The notes under the pieces: model-generated
What the model saw: only the letters and a program-made list of their open reading frames with translations
Told to the model about the DNA's origin: nothing
Databases searched by the model: none
Part shown: positions 1-12,507 of the stretch, one piece after another
Position numbering within the stretch: position 1 is the stretch's first letter
Layout: each line of letters begins with the position of its first letter
Program-made: the position numbers and the translations under genes
Assembly: GCF_023101765.2 (NCBI RefSeq)
Contig: NC_064238.1
Location: 2,168,001 to 2,232,000, forward strand
Source: Spodoptera frugiperda
Lineage: Eukaryota; Arthropoda; Insecta; Lepidoptera; Noctuidae
DNA: 64,000 nucleotides
Direction of reading: 5' to 3'

Positions 1-130
1 TCAATTCCCGCCAACAGACTAACTCTGATCCACAAATTGTTGTTTCGGGTCTGGGTGTCATGTGTATGTGAATTTGTATGTTTGTAAACGCAACCACGAC
101 ACAGGAGAAAACCCTAGTTTGGTGCAACGT
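1..130 (+). repeat. Dispersed repeat fragment, copy 1
   Basis: Positions about 27-115 match 22434-22520 closely (shared words such as CACAAATTGTTGTTTCGGGT and CACGACACAGGAGAAA), so this is an interspersed repeat cut by the window edge. Family not identified; it could be the 3' part of a non-LTR element. No coding content is visible. Confidence 0.6.
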
Positions 131-857
131 TTTCTTAAACAATACAATCAACTACAACAATACGTACATGGCCTGGGAAATAACAAACAAACAAATAAAA
201 CAATTATAAACTAAACTTAATTTATTTGAATTAAATGTTTTTCCTACCAGCATAGCCTCGTACTTATCTTTCACCATGTCTTACCTTTCAAATGAGTTAT
301 GAAGATGATACAATAAAGAACATTGTAAGCAGACTATAAGTACTGTCCGAGGCTGTTGGAATAATTAAAAGACAATTATTATAGAAATTAACTACTCACG
401 ATAATCTATAAATATCTCTACAGTGTTGTAAACTAATTTAGTAATAAAGTTTACATTTTACACTTCAGTTTGTTTCTAGTGATTTCTTATTTTTCTTTTT
501 TAAATAATTGTGCATCACACTGTAGTTGCTAACAATGACATTTGGTATTTAGTCCAATCTATGTGTGTTTAAACAAAACGTGTAAAATAAAATAAATATT
601 AACAGTTTTTTTATATATTGTCAACGCATGCGTCGTAATCATCCAGAAAGAGACTAATGGATTGAATATGGCATTGAATATGCTTGTATATAAATGTTGT
701 GTTTGAAGTGTTTAATAAACAATGATTTGTTGAGTACTGTGAGTAGATATTTAGATAAGATTTTTTTAATAATATTTTTTTAATAACATACAACAAGCTA
801 TAACCGCATGTTTTTTTATCACCTGCCAATTTTATCTGAGCGTTAGGTTTCATTCAA

Positions 858-1043
858 ACATTCTATTTTTGTGATAAAAATACAGTTTACAATAAAAAGG
901 AACCGACTTTACTGAATATTACATATTTATTTAAAAATGGAATAAAAGAATATGAATGGAAGAATAGAATAAATATATAATATTTAGTAAAGTCGGTTAT
1001 TTTTTTATTGTAAGTTGTATTTTTATAACAAAAATAGAATGTT
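858..1043. mobile_element. Palindromic MITE with ~64-bp terminal inverted repeats
   Basis: The left arm (858 to ~922, starting AACATTCTATTTTTGT) and right arm (~979-1043, ending ACAAAAATAGAATGTT) are near-perfect reverse complements, with a ~55-bp AT-rich centre. Mismatches are few. It is too short to encode a transposase, so it is a non-autonomous fold-back type DNA element. No target-site duplication could be fixed with confidence. Confidence 0.75.
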
Positions 1044-1385
1044 GAAAAATTGTAAAGTGTAAAAATTCCAGGCCATATATTATGTTTTTCTTTCCATTTT
1101 ATACTCTGACTGTTATCGCCATTTGATTGAATGATTAGTGCGAGTGTTGAGAATTCGATGATCAGGTTGTACAAGGTATTGGATATTTATTTATTTATTG
1201 ACCACTTAATGGACAATCATTGAAGAAGTGTTAATAGGATAGTATATTGAGTTCAGTGTCAATCTCTGGGCTTATCTTTTATAACAATATATAAGAGTAA
1301 TAATTGTGCCACTGGAACGGGTATCTATAGGTACATCTTTTTCATATCCGTTCAGCTTTCGTAAATATACTGGCCTGACTAATTA

Positions 1386-1574
1386 AGGGTGCTTTTACAA
1401 CAAACATGTTTTTTATATGAAAAGATGCGTGCTATAGATGTGTGCTATGGATGGCTTCGCTACTATCGATACATCGCATACCGACCTGCGCATCTTCCTC
1501 GCCCAGCTTCGTAGCACATCTCATACTCAACCAACATAGCACAACATAGCACAACTCTTGTGGAAAAGTACCCT
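1386..1574. mobile_element. Short MITE just upstream of the MFS gene
   Basis: The ends GGGTGCTTTTACAAC (left) and the reverse complement of TTGTGGAAAAGTACCC (right) form imperfect ~15-bp terminal inverted repeats. The inside carries GTGCTATGGATGGCTTCG-like and CATAGCACA words. It ends about 104 bp before the splice acceptor of the first coding exon, so it lies in the putative 5' UTR intron or promoter-proximal DNA. A hAT-like origin is possible but unproven. Confidence 0.55.
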
Positions 1575-1687
1575 AATACCGAATCAATTAATATACGTAA
1601 CAATATTGTTGTACGATTTCTCGTAAATGAAAAGTTAATTTAACCTAAAAATATTCTAACATTTTTTTAATATTTTAGGTGACAAAC

Positions 1688-4600
1688 ATGGGTGACGCCA
1701 TGGATAACGCAAACCATAAAAATGATAAAACAGCAGCAACACTCGACGAAGCTATGCTGCTGTCAGGTAATGAATTCAAATTATAATTATATAAACAATA
1801 AACTTCCAAAGAGATGATAGCAATATTCTTACTCGTTTTAAATTATGTAAATATTATAAAAATATATACCTAAGTGCTTTACATGTGCATGTAAAGCAAT
1901 GGATAGATGAAAAACTACATAGCTATTTGAAACAAATAAAAACGCACTGTACACTATTGACATAGAACTAACAATACCTCTTCTTCCTCTAAGGGTTTGG
2001 CATCTACAACATCATACACATGCTGATGTCTGGTCTGATACTGATGGGAATGATCATGCATTGCCTAGTACTGGGGTACGTGATACCCGCAGCGCAATGT
2101 GATTTGGAGCTCACAACGCAACAGAAAGGATGGTTGTCAGCATTGCCGTTTACAGGTAAAAAAGTAGATTGAAATAGTAAAGGAGTACAATATCATTTCT
2201 ATTTGTACCGTATAAACTCATAATTGATCCTTACTCGTCTCTCTCGGAGTTTCATTATCAGTGTGTAACTCTACTCTTTCACTGCTAAGAAAGGGCCACT
2301 TTTCACACGGAGAAGAAAACGGCATCAATCAACAAGCTTCCCACCTGAATTTTAGATATTTGTAATCTTATTATTTTTTAAAATTAAGATCTGATTACTC
2401 ATGCCCAGATTCGTCGGATAATAAAACTACAATTATTACTAGGATATAAATACCCTTACATGCCACGCTAAATACCTAAAGGAACATTTAAAAAAACAAC
2501 TAACTTTTTTATTATTTTTTTTTCAGCCATAATACTAACGTCATATTTCTGGGGATGGTTAGCTGATACTAAAGGTAGAAGGACAGCCATGCTTGGTTCT
2601 ATGTTTCTGGCTGTGATCATAAGTGCAATATCTAGTTTTGCACCAAACCTTACATCGTTTGCTGTATTACAATTTGTTTCAGCTATTTTGTAAGTATTAA
2701 AATTATCAAAATATTTTTTCTTATCGCGCTTTGTTTTCAAATATCTTCTTGTTTTGATTATTTTTTTATGCTATAAGCTGGTAAACGAGTAGTCGGATCA
2801 CCTGATGGTAAGCAATCGTCGCCACGGACATCCGAAATACCAGAGGCATTATAACTGCGTTGCCGGCCTTTTGGGGTTAGGAATTTAATGATTTTTGGGG
2901 AATCGGGGATTGGGAAGAACGGTAATTAGAGGCCGTTGTTTGCTTAATTACGGGTTTAAGAAGTTTTGTTGTGTTGATATTTTGCAGTGATGTTTCTTAA
3001 CTGCTTCTTTATTATTACTCCTATTTATATGCTGTTTTTACAGGACCCAGTGTACAATTTTCTTAAACTTATTTTCTTTTATTTTCAGTATGACAGGTCC
3101 TTCCGCAGTAGTGTATACTTTTCTTGGAGAGTTTCATAATCTACGTCATAGAGACAAGATGGTCACTTTAGGGTCAGCTTTCATTGGCATTGGCACGATA
3201 GTCTTACCATGTGAGTATAAAATTGTATCTACATTTTGTATTTTACTGAGACTGACAAAGTTCCAATACTTGGCATCTCAGAGATCCAATAGCTTGGCTG
3301 TTCCTTTTCCATAATCATTAATTTAAGTTAATATTTTACTTTAATACAATAAGGTACTAATTTTTACTGAATCAATGTGTTTCCATTTCAGGTCTGTCCT
3401 GGCTGATTCTACCACAAAACTTCTCCTTCTACTTGGAATTCTTGGACATTTACTACCGGCCCTGGAGGCTGTTGGTAGTGGCTTGCACCATTCCGTTTGC
3501 CCTCGCCACAATCTTTCTCTTCTTTGCTCCAGAAAGTCCTAAGTTCCTCTATTCTAGCGGTCGCCACGAAGAGTGTTTGGAAGTATTGAGAATAATCTAT
3601 GCAGCCAATAACTTCAAGCCTAAGGATAGTTTTATTGTAAGTAAATATATATCACAATGAGTACTATCCCAATCAACCCTTTTTTAATTGGGTATATTTC
3701 CAAATTCTGCCCTAATAATGGTACTGGCACCCGTATAATATTTTTAGAATCTAAGGCTATTGTGAGTTCCAAAGTTGGTTAATTTATTACTGAGGAATTT
3801 AGGAATTAATCATTTCAATTGTTTTATAGAGCTATTCATAAATCTATCTTCAATGTTAAAAATAGAATTTCGTATTTACGTCAAAGAAGTTCCGAATGGA
3901 GTTTAAATTGAAATCACAACACAATACTGCTTATTACTTTCCACAACTAAGACTGGTTTTATCAATTAAAATGTATTATAGTGGCGCAAAGACTATGAGA
4001 GACTAATTAATATGAATTTTATTACCTTTTCCTTAAAGGTGAAGTCACTGATTGCAGAGAATCAGGTCACAAACTCGAACAAAGGCAGAGGTATAACCGG
4101 CGTATTGTCTTCTATGAAGGAACAAACTTTACCAATCTTCAAACCACCACTCCTTCCCTGGATCTGTCTCACCTGCTTCGTGCAATTTGGAGTATTTTCT
4201 GCGTAAGTATCTACTATCTATGATCTATACTAGGCTATGATTGTACTATATTTTTATGATGCCAATCAATTAAGTAGTTGTGCCTTTTTCATTCTTGATT
4301 TCAAACGTGTTAACCTCATCTTTATACAGGCATACTGCCTGTAATTGGGATTTTGTAAAGGTCGCTCCCACACATAAGAGGTCCATAACAGAATGTGATA
4401 AGTATGATTGTGTAGAGATGAAACTTGTTTCTGTAAGTAGGGATGACTCGTTCACCATCTTCTTACTATTTTTTTATACTGTTTCAGAACAAACGGCTTC
4501 TACATCTGGTTCCCAACTATTCTGAATGCGCTAGGCAGCCAGGAGAGCGTTAATATGAAAATTTGTGACGTCATTGAGTTGACTCGAAACAAAGCAGCTG

Positions 4601-6378
4601 CTGATGCTCTCAACAATACTACGGTCAGTATAAGTAATCATTACTATGTGTTATTTAACATAACTACTTTTTATTTTGACTTACCATAAGGTTGATGCAA
4701 TGATGCAATGGCTGCGCAATTATCTGAACAATCTACGCATTAATGCAGTGAAAAATTATAAAGTAAGTGACAAATAATAATTATCAGCAATGCACCTGTG
4801 ACTCCTCTGGTGTTGCGGGTGTCCATGGACGGCGCTGATCGCTTACCATCAGGTGACCTATCTGCTCGTTTGACCCCCTATTCCATAAAAAAACAGTCTT
4901 TACACATCCTTGATAAACACATTTCAAACACACACACACATTTGATTGGGATTCTCGATCATTCTGGTATTACCTTTACTCAATTAACTTAATATTTCAA
5001 CAAAAATCTTCCAAAAAGACACTCTACTAAAATTAACACCCTTAATCTTTTTTTGCAGATCATCTGCGACGATACAATCTACACCTCAACATTCGAGCGT
5101 TCAATCTACGTTGGGCTCGTATTCTTCTCCATGTACCTCATCGTGGCTGTCCTAGTAGACTTTGTGGGGAAGAAATTCATCTTGGTGGTGACCCTGACCA
5201 TCACTGGCATCTGTGCCATCAGTGCTAATCTGGTGTATGACCAGCAAATTGCTGTGGTACTGTTTGCCATCTTCCAAATGTCTGGTGCATGTGTTGGATT
5301 GACTAACGCTGTTGCTGTTCAATTGTTTCCTACCAAGTATAGGTTGGTCTACATTTATTCTATATACATATCACGTAACTGACTGTAATAGGGGTGAGCC
5401 TATTGCTATATACTGGCATAATTCCAGGGTCCATGTTACGATTGAGAAATTTTCCGTAAAGTAGATTAATAATAAAGTCGGTAAGTACCTACGGTAACCT
5501 TACTAAACTGAACAAACAGTTTTATGAAAACGACATTAAAATTGATTCAGCCAATCGCGAAATAATCGCGGACAAACTCATATACAGATACACATACAGA
5601 TCAAACTAAGAACCTGCTTTATTTGGAAGTCGGTTGAAATATAGAAATCCTGATCTCCCCACGGCAATGTATTTTTCCTTCTTCTTATTTTTTTTTAGTT
5701 ACCAAAATAACCAAACAGAAATAGTAATACATACTCAAGGCTTGATCATATTTAAGGTTTTATAGCATTTTTATGTATGTGAATACGCTTAACGAGATTA
5801 TAAGATTAAATGTAGTTAAATGTGGAACAGCTTAGCAAAGGTAGAAATATCTCTATAACCTTTATTCACATTACATTAAGTTTGATTTTCCTGTAAACAG
5901 GGGTATGGCCGTCTGCCTGGCAATGTTGTCGGGACGCACGGGTTCGATGGTTGGATCCTATCTTATTGGTTTATTTCTGGACATTAATTGTGGCGCGGGA
6001 TTTTATCTATTTGGAGGTCTTCTTGTTGGTGAGTATAACTTTAGTTCCCAATTTGACATGTGCAAATTCAATTGTTAGCAATTTTAAGTTTCTTTTAATT
6101 TCTGTTTTATTCCAAGCCAGTTAGCGCAACATGATTTCATACTCTTACTTAATACTTTTGTCACATGACATTTTTTTCTAAACAGTATTGAAGTAGTATT
6201 CCATTAAATTTCGAACTATTCAAATGAAATAAGCCACGTAAGTAGAACATTTTCGTATTCAATTTTTTGTTTCTTAATTACAGTAAACGGCTTAACCTGC
6301 CTTACACTCCCAAATATGAAAAAAGAAAAGGTTCCTGAAACAATAGCAACTGCACCAAAAGACACTCAAGAACCTTAA
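1688..6378 (+). CDS. MFS transporter, synaptic vesicle glycoprotein 2 (SV2)-like, 11 coding exons
   Basis: Exons by GT/AG and phase: 1688-1766, 1994-2155, 2527-2689, 3089-3210, 3392-3636, 4039-4202, 4488-4623, 4691-4762, 5059-5342, 5901-6028, 6284-6378. They sum to 1650 nt (549 residues plus stop) with no internal stop. An AG at 1677-1678 nine bases before the ATG implies an upstream non-coding exon. About 12 membrane segments are visible. The loop after TM2 has the MFS signature GWLADTKGRR (residues 90-99); after TM6 comes PESPKFL (222-228), as in the sugar-transporter/SV2 branch; TM7 runs into TNGFYIWFPTILN; the second half has VDFVGKK. N- and C-termini are short and hydrophilic, so both are probably cytosolic. 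Insect SV2-like proteins are numerous; substrate and location cannot be read here. The family call is firm, the ortholog is not. Introns carry three SINEs. Confidence 0.9.
2760..2945 (+). mobile_element. SINE (family with CACCTGATGGTAAGCAATCG), in intron 3
   Basis: Poly-T/TTTTTTTATG start, then GTAAACGAGTAGTCGGATCACCTGATGGTAAGCAATCG..., then CGTTGCCGGCCTTTTGGGGTTAGGAATTTAA. Same body as copies at 10531, 52133 and 62708, and reversed at 4791 and 28082. It sits between coding exons 3 and 4 of the SV2-like gene. Confidence 0.75.
4691..4762 (+). CDS. Small in-frame exon 8 (24 codons) of the SV2-like gene
   Basis: A 72-bp open segment flanked by AG (4689-4690) and GTAAGT (4763). Both borders are phase 0, so including or skipping it keeps the reading frame. 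It encodes a charged, Asn/Lys/Arg-rich stretch starting VDAMMQWLRNYL, placed in the non-cytosolic loop between TM7 and TM8 (residues 358-381). It could be a constitutive or a cassette exon; without transcripts I cannot say. Its neighbours also join in phase 0, so the gene model is open with or without it. Confidence 0.65.
4791..4894 (-). mobile_element. SINE fragment (same family), in intron 8
   Basis: Reverse orientation: GTGACTCCTCTGGTGTTGCGGGTGTCCATGG, then CTTACCATCAGGTGA, ending in the A-run CCATAAAAAAAC, which is the poly-T end of the plus-strand copies. Truncated relative to the copy at 62708. Confidence 0.7.
5385..5465 (-). mobile_element. SINE tail fragment, in intron 9
   Basis: The words AATAGGGGTGAGCCTATTGC and TCCATGTTACGATTGAGAAA match the 3' part of the tRNA-derived SINE seen in full at 12508-12790 (plus) and 33518-33790 (minus). 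The tRNA-like head is absent. Confidence 0.55.
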
Positions 6379-7116
6379 TGAGAAGAGAACATGATTGGAG
6401 ATAAAAGAAATGATAGAGGGGGTCATTGGAAGATAGAAAAAGTAGAGTGGAAGATTTATTTAGAAAAGAGATTTTATTGTTGAGTATGATATGATGAGGT
6501 AATGTTGGAAGGTAGTTCCCCCCTCCCTACCTTGGAGTGTAAGAGAAGTAAAGAGTTCTGTATAAAAGCCATCAAAAGCCAGTCACAGTCAAAATGTCCA
6601 TATGACAGAATATTGTCATGTATAGAGTATACAGTAAGACATTAGAAATTAATCTCTAAGTTGTTTTTGTAGGTATTCTATTGCAATTGAAAAAAGAACT
6701 TTAATGTCCTCGTGACTTGCACACATTGAACTTTTGATGGTAACTGTGAATATATTAATTATTTTAATTAAACTATTATTTTCTTACACATCTCCAACTC
6801 ATGATAAAAGCAACACGCTTTATTAAAACCAAACCAACAACATTTTGAAATAGAAAAGAGAGAAAAAAAAAGAAAAGCTTGCAACAAAGGACATTGTCTC
6901 CGGTCGATAACAATAGCATTGCGAACGATTGGATGGGCCGCCATTAGAAATATTGAAGTTATAACGGGTTACGTGACGTACTGCCACATTGTGCTGGAGA
7001 CATTCTACATCTACACAGGTGTCCTGTCTCTAAACGAAAGTAAAAATGTAATAACGTATCTTGTCTTGTATATAAATGTTTAATGAAATTGTAGCACATT
7101 TGGTAAGTGAAATAAA
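6379..7116 (+). other. Probable 3' UTR and polyadenylation signals of the SV2-like gene
   Basis: After the TAA at 6376-6378 the DNA is AT-rich with no further exon. Candidate poly(A) signals are ATTAAA at 6767-6772 and AATAAA at 7111-7116. Which is used cannot be decided from sequence. Confidence 0.4.
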
Positions 7117-7129
7117 TTGGAAACGATCG

Positions 7130-10097
7130 TAAGATTTATTTATTTAATTCAACAGTTACAACGGTAGACAACCAATTAAAGGAACTGACATTACACATAA
7201 GTAAAACATAATTAATCAGGAATTAACAGCATTCATAAGTTCCCCTCGCAGTACTTCAGATATTCTGACCAAATCTCCTTCAAATGTTTTAAAGTAAGAA
7301 TTTATTTTTGAAAATCTTGTAGCCTAATGTTACACTATTTATTATTCATTTTATACAAATACATATACGCTGTATGATATTGTTAACAATTTCGCAATCG
7401 AAAAACTGAATAATATCGAATTATTAGCAGTGTTAGCAACCATTATACAAGAGACATTGATTAATTGCCGATATTATACTAAATTCTAGTTCTTATAACA
7501 AAGTGGTTGGTTTAAAGCAACTAAGTGACATTAAAACAATATAAGTAACGAAGATCCATGCTTTGTAATCCCGGTTTAATTTCCCGTCACGATCCTCGCT
7601 GGTGAGCCATGCACTTTCTACAAGTATATTGGTTTTCTCAACAAAAACACATTTGTCTTTATTTTTGTTCGCTCAAGAACTGCTCATAGGATTTGCATAA
7701 ACTATTCATTTTGATTTCAGTTTATTTGTAAACTCTGTACTTGCAAATGGACGACTCGAAGGGGTTTAAAAGCATTATGCTAAAGGAGTATTTTCTTTTT
7801 ATTTTGTTTATTCTTTATTCTACTCGACTTGTTTGTTTTTCGTTGAGCCAGCGAATGGGTTGTTGATGGGGAATGGTAGCTTTTAACTATAGCTAGACAA
7901 CTTAAAAGAACATGAACCAAAGTAAACTTTGATGGATTAAATATTTTTATAACATTTACTAAAAATAATAAACCTGATCTATTTTCTAAGCTGCAGTTTT
8001 TTGCTCATCCCTCGGCAGTTTCCATAAAATTGATTTAGCCATCACAGCGTTGTACAAGCGCAAAATATCCTATGCATTCCGAAGTGATTCGATAACTGGC
8101 CCGTCGCGTCGACCCCTCCTGTATGTAATTTTATGGATGTTACACTCTGGGCTGCGCCTTATCTAGTTTGGTCACCCTACCAACCATAACGCAGACTAAA
8201 AAAAATACTTAGAAAAAAAATGGGCGCGCTGATAAAAGCTCAATTTTTCATAAATATTTAGCTACACTGTGCGTATTTAACATGGCGTCTAGGGGAGCCT
8301 GGAATCTGATTTGGCGGTAGCCTCGGGCGCAGGAAAAGCCCTTAATTGCCGTCGAGTAGGTATCAAGGATACGACCAATGGGACGGCCTGCGTATATTGA
8401 ATAAACTCACCTTTAGTGACTCTGCATCAGGTGGATATATCCCACGTTTTAATCGAGCCGTTTAGAAATGGGAAGTGTATTTGATTAGTCTACATGACAG
8501 GAAAATTTGATTTGAACTCTATACGAAAATTGTTTATATGGCTAAATTAAATTTAAATTTGGATTAGTTGGGATGTAACTTCTGTCTTTGTTCTTGATGT
8601 TGCAAAAGTTTATTCATCTTCAAACTGACCCAAAAGTATTGATTTGATATTTAATACGATTAACAAACCTCTTTAGATATAAAACCTCAATCGAACACAA
8701 CCAGAAATGAGCAAAAACAACAAATACGACACTACCAGCAAAATATTTAAATATGGAATTGAAGCGATTTCAAATACAGAACAATGTTGTGGTCAACGGT
8801 AGCGTTAACCGTTACTAATATGGCGGAACGGTAAACCGCGTCAATTATGTCCCAATTTACGCATTTAAAATTCATGAAGGGTAAACCGATTTAAAGGTTT
8901 ATAGTGTATGCTGAAACGAAATTTACTTATCTTTACTGCCCACCTCTGGTAAAGAGGTGCAATGCAAGGGGAGACCAAGATTAGCTTGTGGTAACAGAAT
9001 GAACTATAAGTTTGTAGAAGATTTGCATAATTTACGAATAATAATAATATATTTCAATTTATATTAACGAGTAGACAAAATCACATTGGGCCAAAAATAC
9101 ATCCTTGTAGCATTTCGAATAGAAGAAAAAAATTAAAACTTTTCACAACATGTACACACTAAATTAGACCCTAATTGTTAGCTACTTAGTACAAAGAAGT
9201 TATAGCATTTAAACATGAATCGTGTAGTCCTTTTTACGACACAAAGCCATGTACATTGTACACTTCAGTTACCCTCGTATCTCTAGCACAAGCAACTATT
9301 AGACAAACGATGCAGTACCTAGCAATATGTTAACAGGACCATTAACAAACTTTATGCTAGCAACACCTCACACATTGTCTTGTAACACAAAATAACATTG
9401 GCAGTATATTGTAGGGTCAAAACAATTACCGCAACTATCGAAGAACAAACAAATCAGCGACAATTGTGTGTTGTTTACTTCATACAAACATACGGACGGA
9501 GCGTCGGAAACCGCAACAATTTGGGGCTACACCGAATGTTTGCTTAGATAACTGCAATATTTATCATGCAGTGCCACAGAACCTTATGTACTTAATCATA
9601 GAGGTGAGTTTCGAGTGTTTCGTGACATAGTTAAGTCGGTTTTAAATGTAGACGACCCGAATTTACAAGCGGGTACAACAGACCAAGTTTAGTCTTTTCC
9701 AGATACAATCTTTCTGTGTGCCTTGTTCAAAATATTGTTTTTGATTATACTATGGCTGAAATATATTCTAGAGCGAGTTTGATGTTTTAGTATTAGTTGT
9801 TAAACTAAAATATTTTTGTTAACTTAAAACAATATTGCTATCCAAATATTTGAAGTGCACTAACTATGAATGATCACGATAGAACGAAAAACTTTCTTGA
9901 ATATTTTAAATTTGGATATTTATAATGTCGGTAAAGGACGGTCACATACGAATATTATTAGTGATTTTTTTATTTTCTTAAGTGTATTTTTGGTTTAATT
10001 AAGTTTTAAAGATTACCATTTAATTAACACAGTTTATAAGGTTCAAACTAAAACATTTGTACATAATAATAAACTAAAATGTACAAATATGAAAAAA
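7130..10097. other. Gene-free AT-rich region
   Basis: No open frame with splice signals or protein-like composition was found. About 8100-8400 is somewhat GC-richer and repeat-like (e.g. GGGAGCCTGGAATCTGATTT, GGTATCAAGGATACGACCAA) but I recognise no family. The remainder shows nothing beyond AT-rich DNA. Confidence 0.5.
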
Positions 10098-10165
10098 CGC
10101 ATTACGTGCCGTAATATGCACCTCTGCCTACCCCTTTGGGGATAAAAGGCGTGACGTTGCGTTGC
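10098..10165 (+). repeat. SINE-derived fragment
   Basis: CTCTGCCTACCCCTTTGGGG followed by ATAAAAGGCGTGACGTTGCG matches the extreme 3' part of the tRNA-derived SINE at 12508-12790 and, in reverse, 33518-33560. It is an isolated tail. Confidence 0.5.
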
Positions 10166-10530
10166 GTATGAAAAAACATATTACTTAAAATTACTAAAAT
10201 GCATAATTCCATATATAACCACGAAATACCGAAGGGAGTTACGATAGGCGGGTTAATTTTTAGGGCTGTGTAATTTATAGCGCTCATGTCACTAACACCT
10301 GCAATGTGAGGCGGCACCTGCCGGTGTGCGCGACACCCCTGATCAATGGCGATGCTGAACCGCTTCCAGTGTAGGTACCGTATATTTTTGAAAAATATTA
10401 TCAAAGCTGTATGAAACTTGTTTTTTTAAATTCCATTAAAGTGATATTGCTTAGTTTCAATAGTGTTTTTGGAATATTCAATTTCAAAAAGCTGCACACA
10501 GTGTTACAGTTGATACATTGAACCCGAGGT

Positions 10531-10746
10531 GATAAAAACTGGTAAACGAGCAGACGGATCACCTGATGGTAAATAATCGCCGCCACCCATGGACACCCGA
10601 AACAGCAGCGGCGTGGGTTGTAGGGGTTAGAAGTTTAATGGTTGATGGGGAATCGGGGATTGAGAAGATTGGGAACCGAAGGCCCAATTACCCCCCAATT
10701 TTGCCTTCGGTAACCTCTCGGAAGCCACGGGGAACAGCTAGTAACA
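10531..10746 (+). mobile_element. SINE (CACCTGATGGTAAG family)
   Basis: Body GTAAACGAGCAGACGGATCA-CCTGATGGTAAATAATCG-CCGCCACCCATGGACACCCG, then a Gly/Trp-coding-looking but non-coding GGGTTAGAAGTTTAATGGTTGATGGGG segment. It aligns with the copies at 2760 and 62708. A short open frame over it is incidental. Confidence 0.7.
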
Positions 10747-10749
10747 AAT

Positions 10750-12149
10750 AAGATATTGTATAGCGTATACGTATATCGTATATCATGCCTTTGTACAAAA
10801 ATGCATAGAAAATAAAATCAAAAGATCTAGGCTAGCGATGCGTTGCCAAATAGCAATATTGCGTTCCCAGTCTCAAATTGTGGACAGAGCAAAGAATATT
10901 TACATTTTACAAGTATACGTTATAAATTGGTATAACACTCGAGGCTATCTCTAAGTGAGTTTGCAAGCAATATCTTCACGAACTTTAGTCTAAAGTGACC
11001 TCCTGAGGTTATGCCAAGGAATATTTCGATAAAATCTCCTTCTTCCTTCTCTTGGAGTATGCCCAACTAGGTTGGTGGTAGTATTACTCGTAGATTGAAT
11101 TCAGTAAAATTGTGGAAATTAACCTCTGTCAAACTGTAAGCCATTTGTTTATATATATATCCTATATTGAGAATGCATATTTTAATACCGTATATCAATA
11201 ACCCTGTGGCTATTGTGACATGATTACTACTTCTTTTTAACCGACTTAAAAATATTAGGAGGTTTGACCTGTATGTATTGTCATATTAATATTTGTGCGC
11301 GATTATATCGTCTTCGTCTGAACCGATGCTGATGCGGTTTTCAGCATATTTTTCAGATTTAGGAAAAAAGTATTTAGACCTGACTTAAAAAAATGGATGC
11401 AGTAAACAAACGAAAGGCGGTTCCATTTTTAAAAAAAGTAATATATTTTAAGAAGTAGCAACAATTTTCACCAGTGGCTTTACTAAACGCAGGTTTTAAG
11501 TTGGTTTAAAAGTTTGCTGGTGTCGTGTCGGCTGACTCATTCCTGACACTTTGCCACTTTCAACTTCTTCATTTATATTTTCACTTTAAGAGACTGCGTT
11601 CTTACTATTCTAAGATAAATGCAAGACTCATTTCCTTGTATTCTTTAAGTCTGAGTCTATATAAATAAGTACTTTTATGAAATATATCATACGACATACG
11701 ATTTAAAGTTCAAATTTAAATGACAATTTAATTGCTGGGTTTGAGCGGTGCTTATTAAGTGTGTTTTATGATCATAATTTTAGAAGGTGGTGTGAAAAGA
11801 AAAGTTGGAAAATTCAATGTAGAAATCCAAGAATACAAAGTTGCATGCGTCATAGTTTTAGACGTGAAATATATTTAATGTTCTTTCTTACGCAACACTA
11901 AAACACGTGAACAATAATTATAGAGAAATTCTTTGAACCTAAACTATATAATATTCTAAACAACTAAAAAGTAAAACAATTTATACCAAGGCCATAAAAG
12001 AAAAATAACTACAACAACCTCAAAACAGAAAGTAAAAACAAACAATCCGAGGAATCCATCCAAGATTTTATTATTATAACTTGAACTCTTAATATAACCA
12101 AAAAACTGAAAGGGACTCACGCGACAATTAATATGTCGTAATATTTCAT
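10750..12149. other. Gene-free region
   Basis: AT-rich DNA without a supported exon, RNA gene or recognisable repeat. A piece near 11236-11420 (CCGACTTAAAAATATTAGGAGG...) resembles low-copy transposon debris, but no family can be named. Confidence 0.4.
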
Positions 12150-12307
12150 GGAGAGTATTTGAATCAGAGGGTCTAGTACGAGATTCTTTTTACGTTAACA
12201 CAATAGAAAGTTAACGCCCGCTGATTGGTTGGTTATTTGGAAGTAGCCAATCAGAGGGCTAAACGAGGTAACGTAAAAAAATCGTACTACGCCCTTAGGA
12301 GAGTATT
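12150..12307. mobile_element. MITE flanked by a 10-bp direct repeat
   Basis: GGAGAGTATT occurs at 12150-12159 and 12298-12307 and looks like a target-site duplication. Between them the ends (GGGTCTAGTACGA... and ...TCGTACTACGCCC) are inverted, and the inner parts (GCCCGCTGATTGGTTG / AGCCAATCAGAGGGC) are inverted too, so the whole ~138 bp folds back on itself. No coding content; non-autonomous DNA element. Confidence 0.7.
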
Positions 12308-12507
12308 AGCATAAACAGACGGTCGTAAAACGTTGACGCCTGGGCTTTTGAGCCGCGCGTCGTACGGGCTGGTACCAAACATTAGGTTTTAAGAGAATTA
12401 CGTCGCATTACATTCTAGTACCGTTAACGATGGAGTGTGCGATTATTTGTGGAGCTCCACGATGTTTGGCGGCCATTTCTTGATATTAGGAATGAATATT
12501 TTACGTT

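Noticed and set aside
4280..4525. Open frames in intron 6 of the SV2-like gene on both strands
   Set aside because: The plus-strand frame runs across the acceptor at 4487 and is not in the frame of exon 7; the minus frame has no support.
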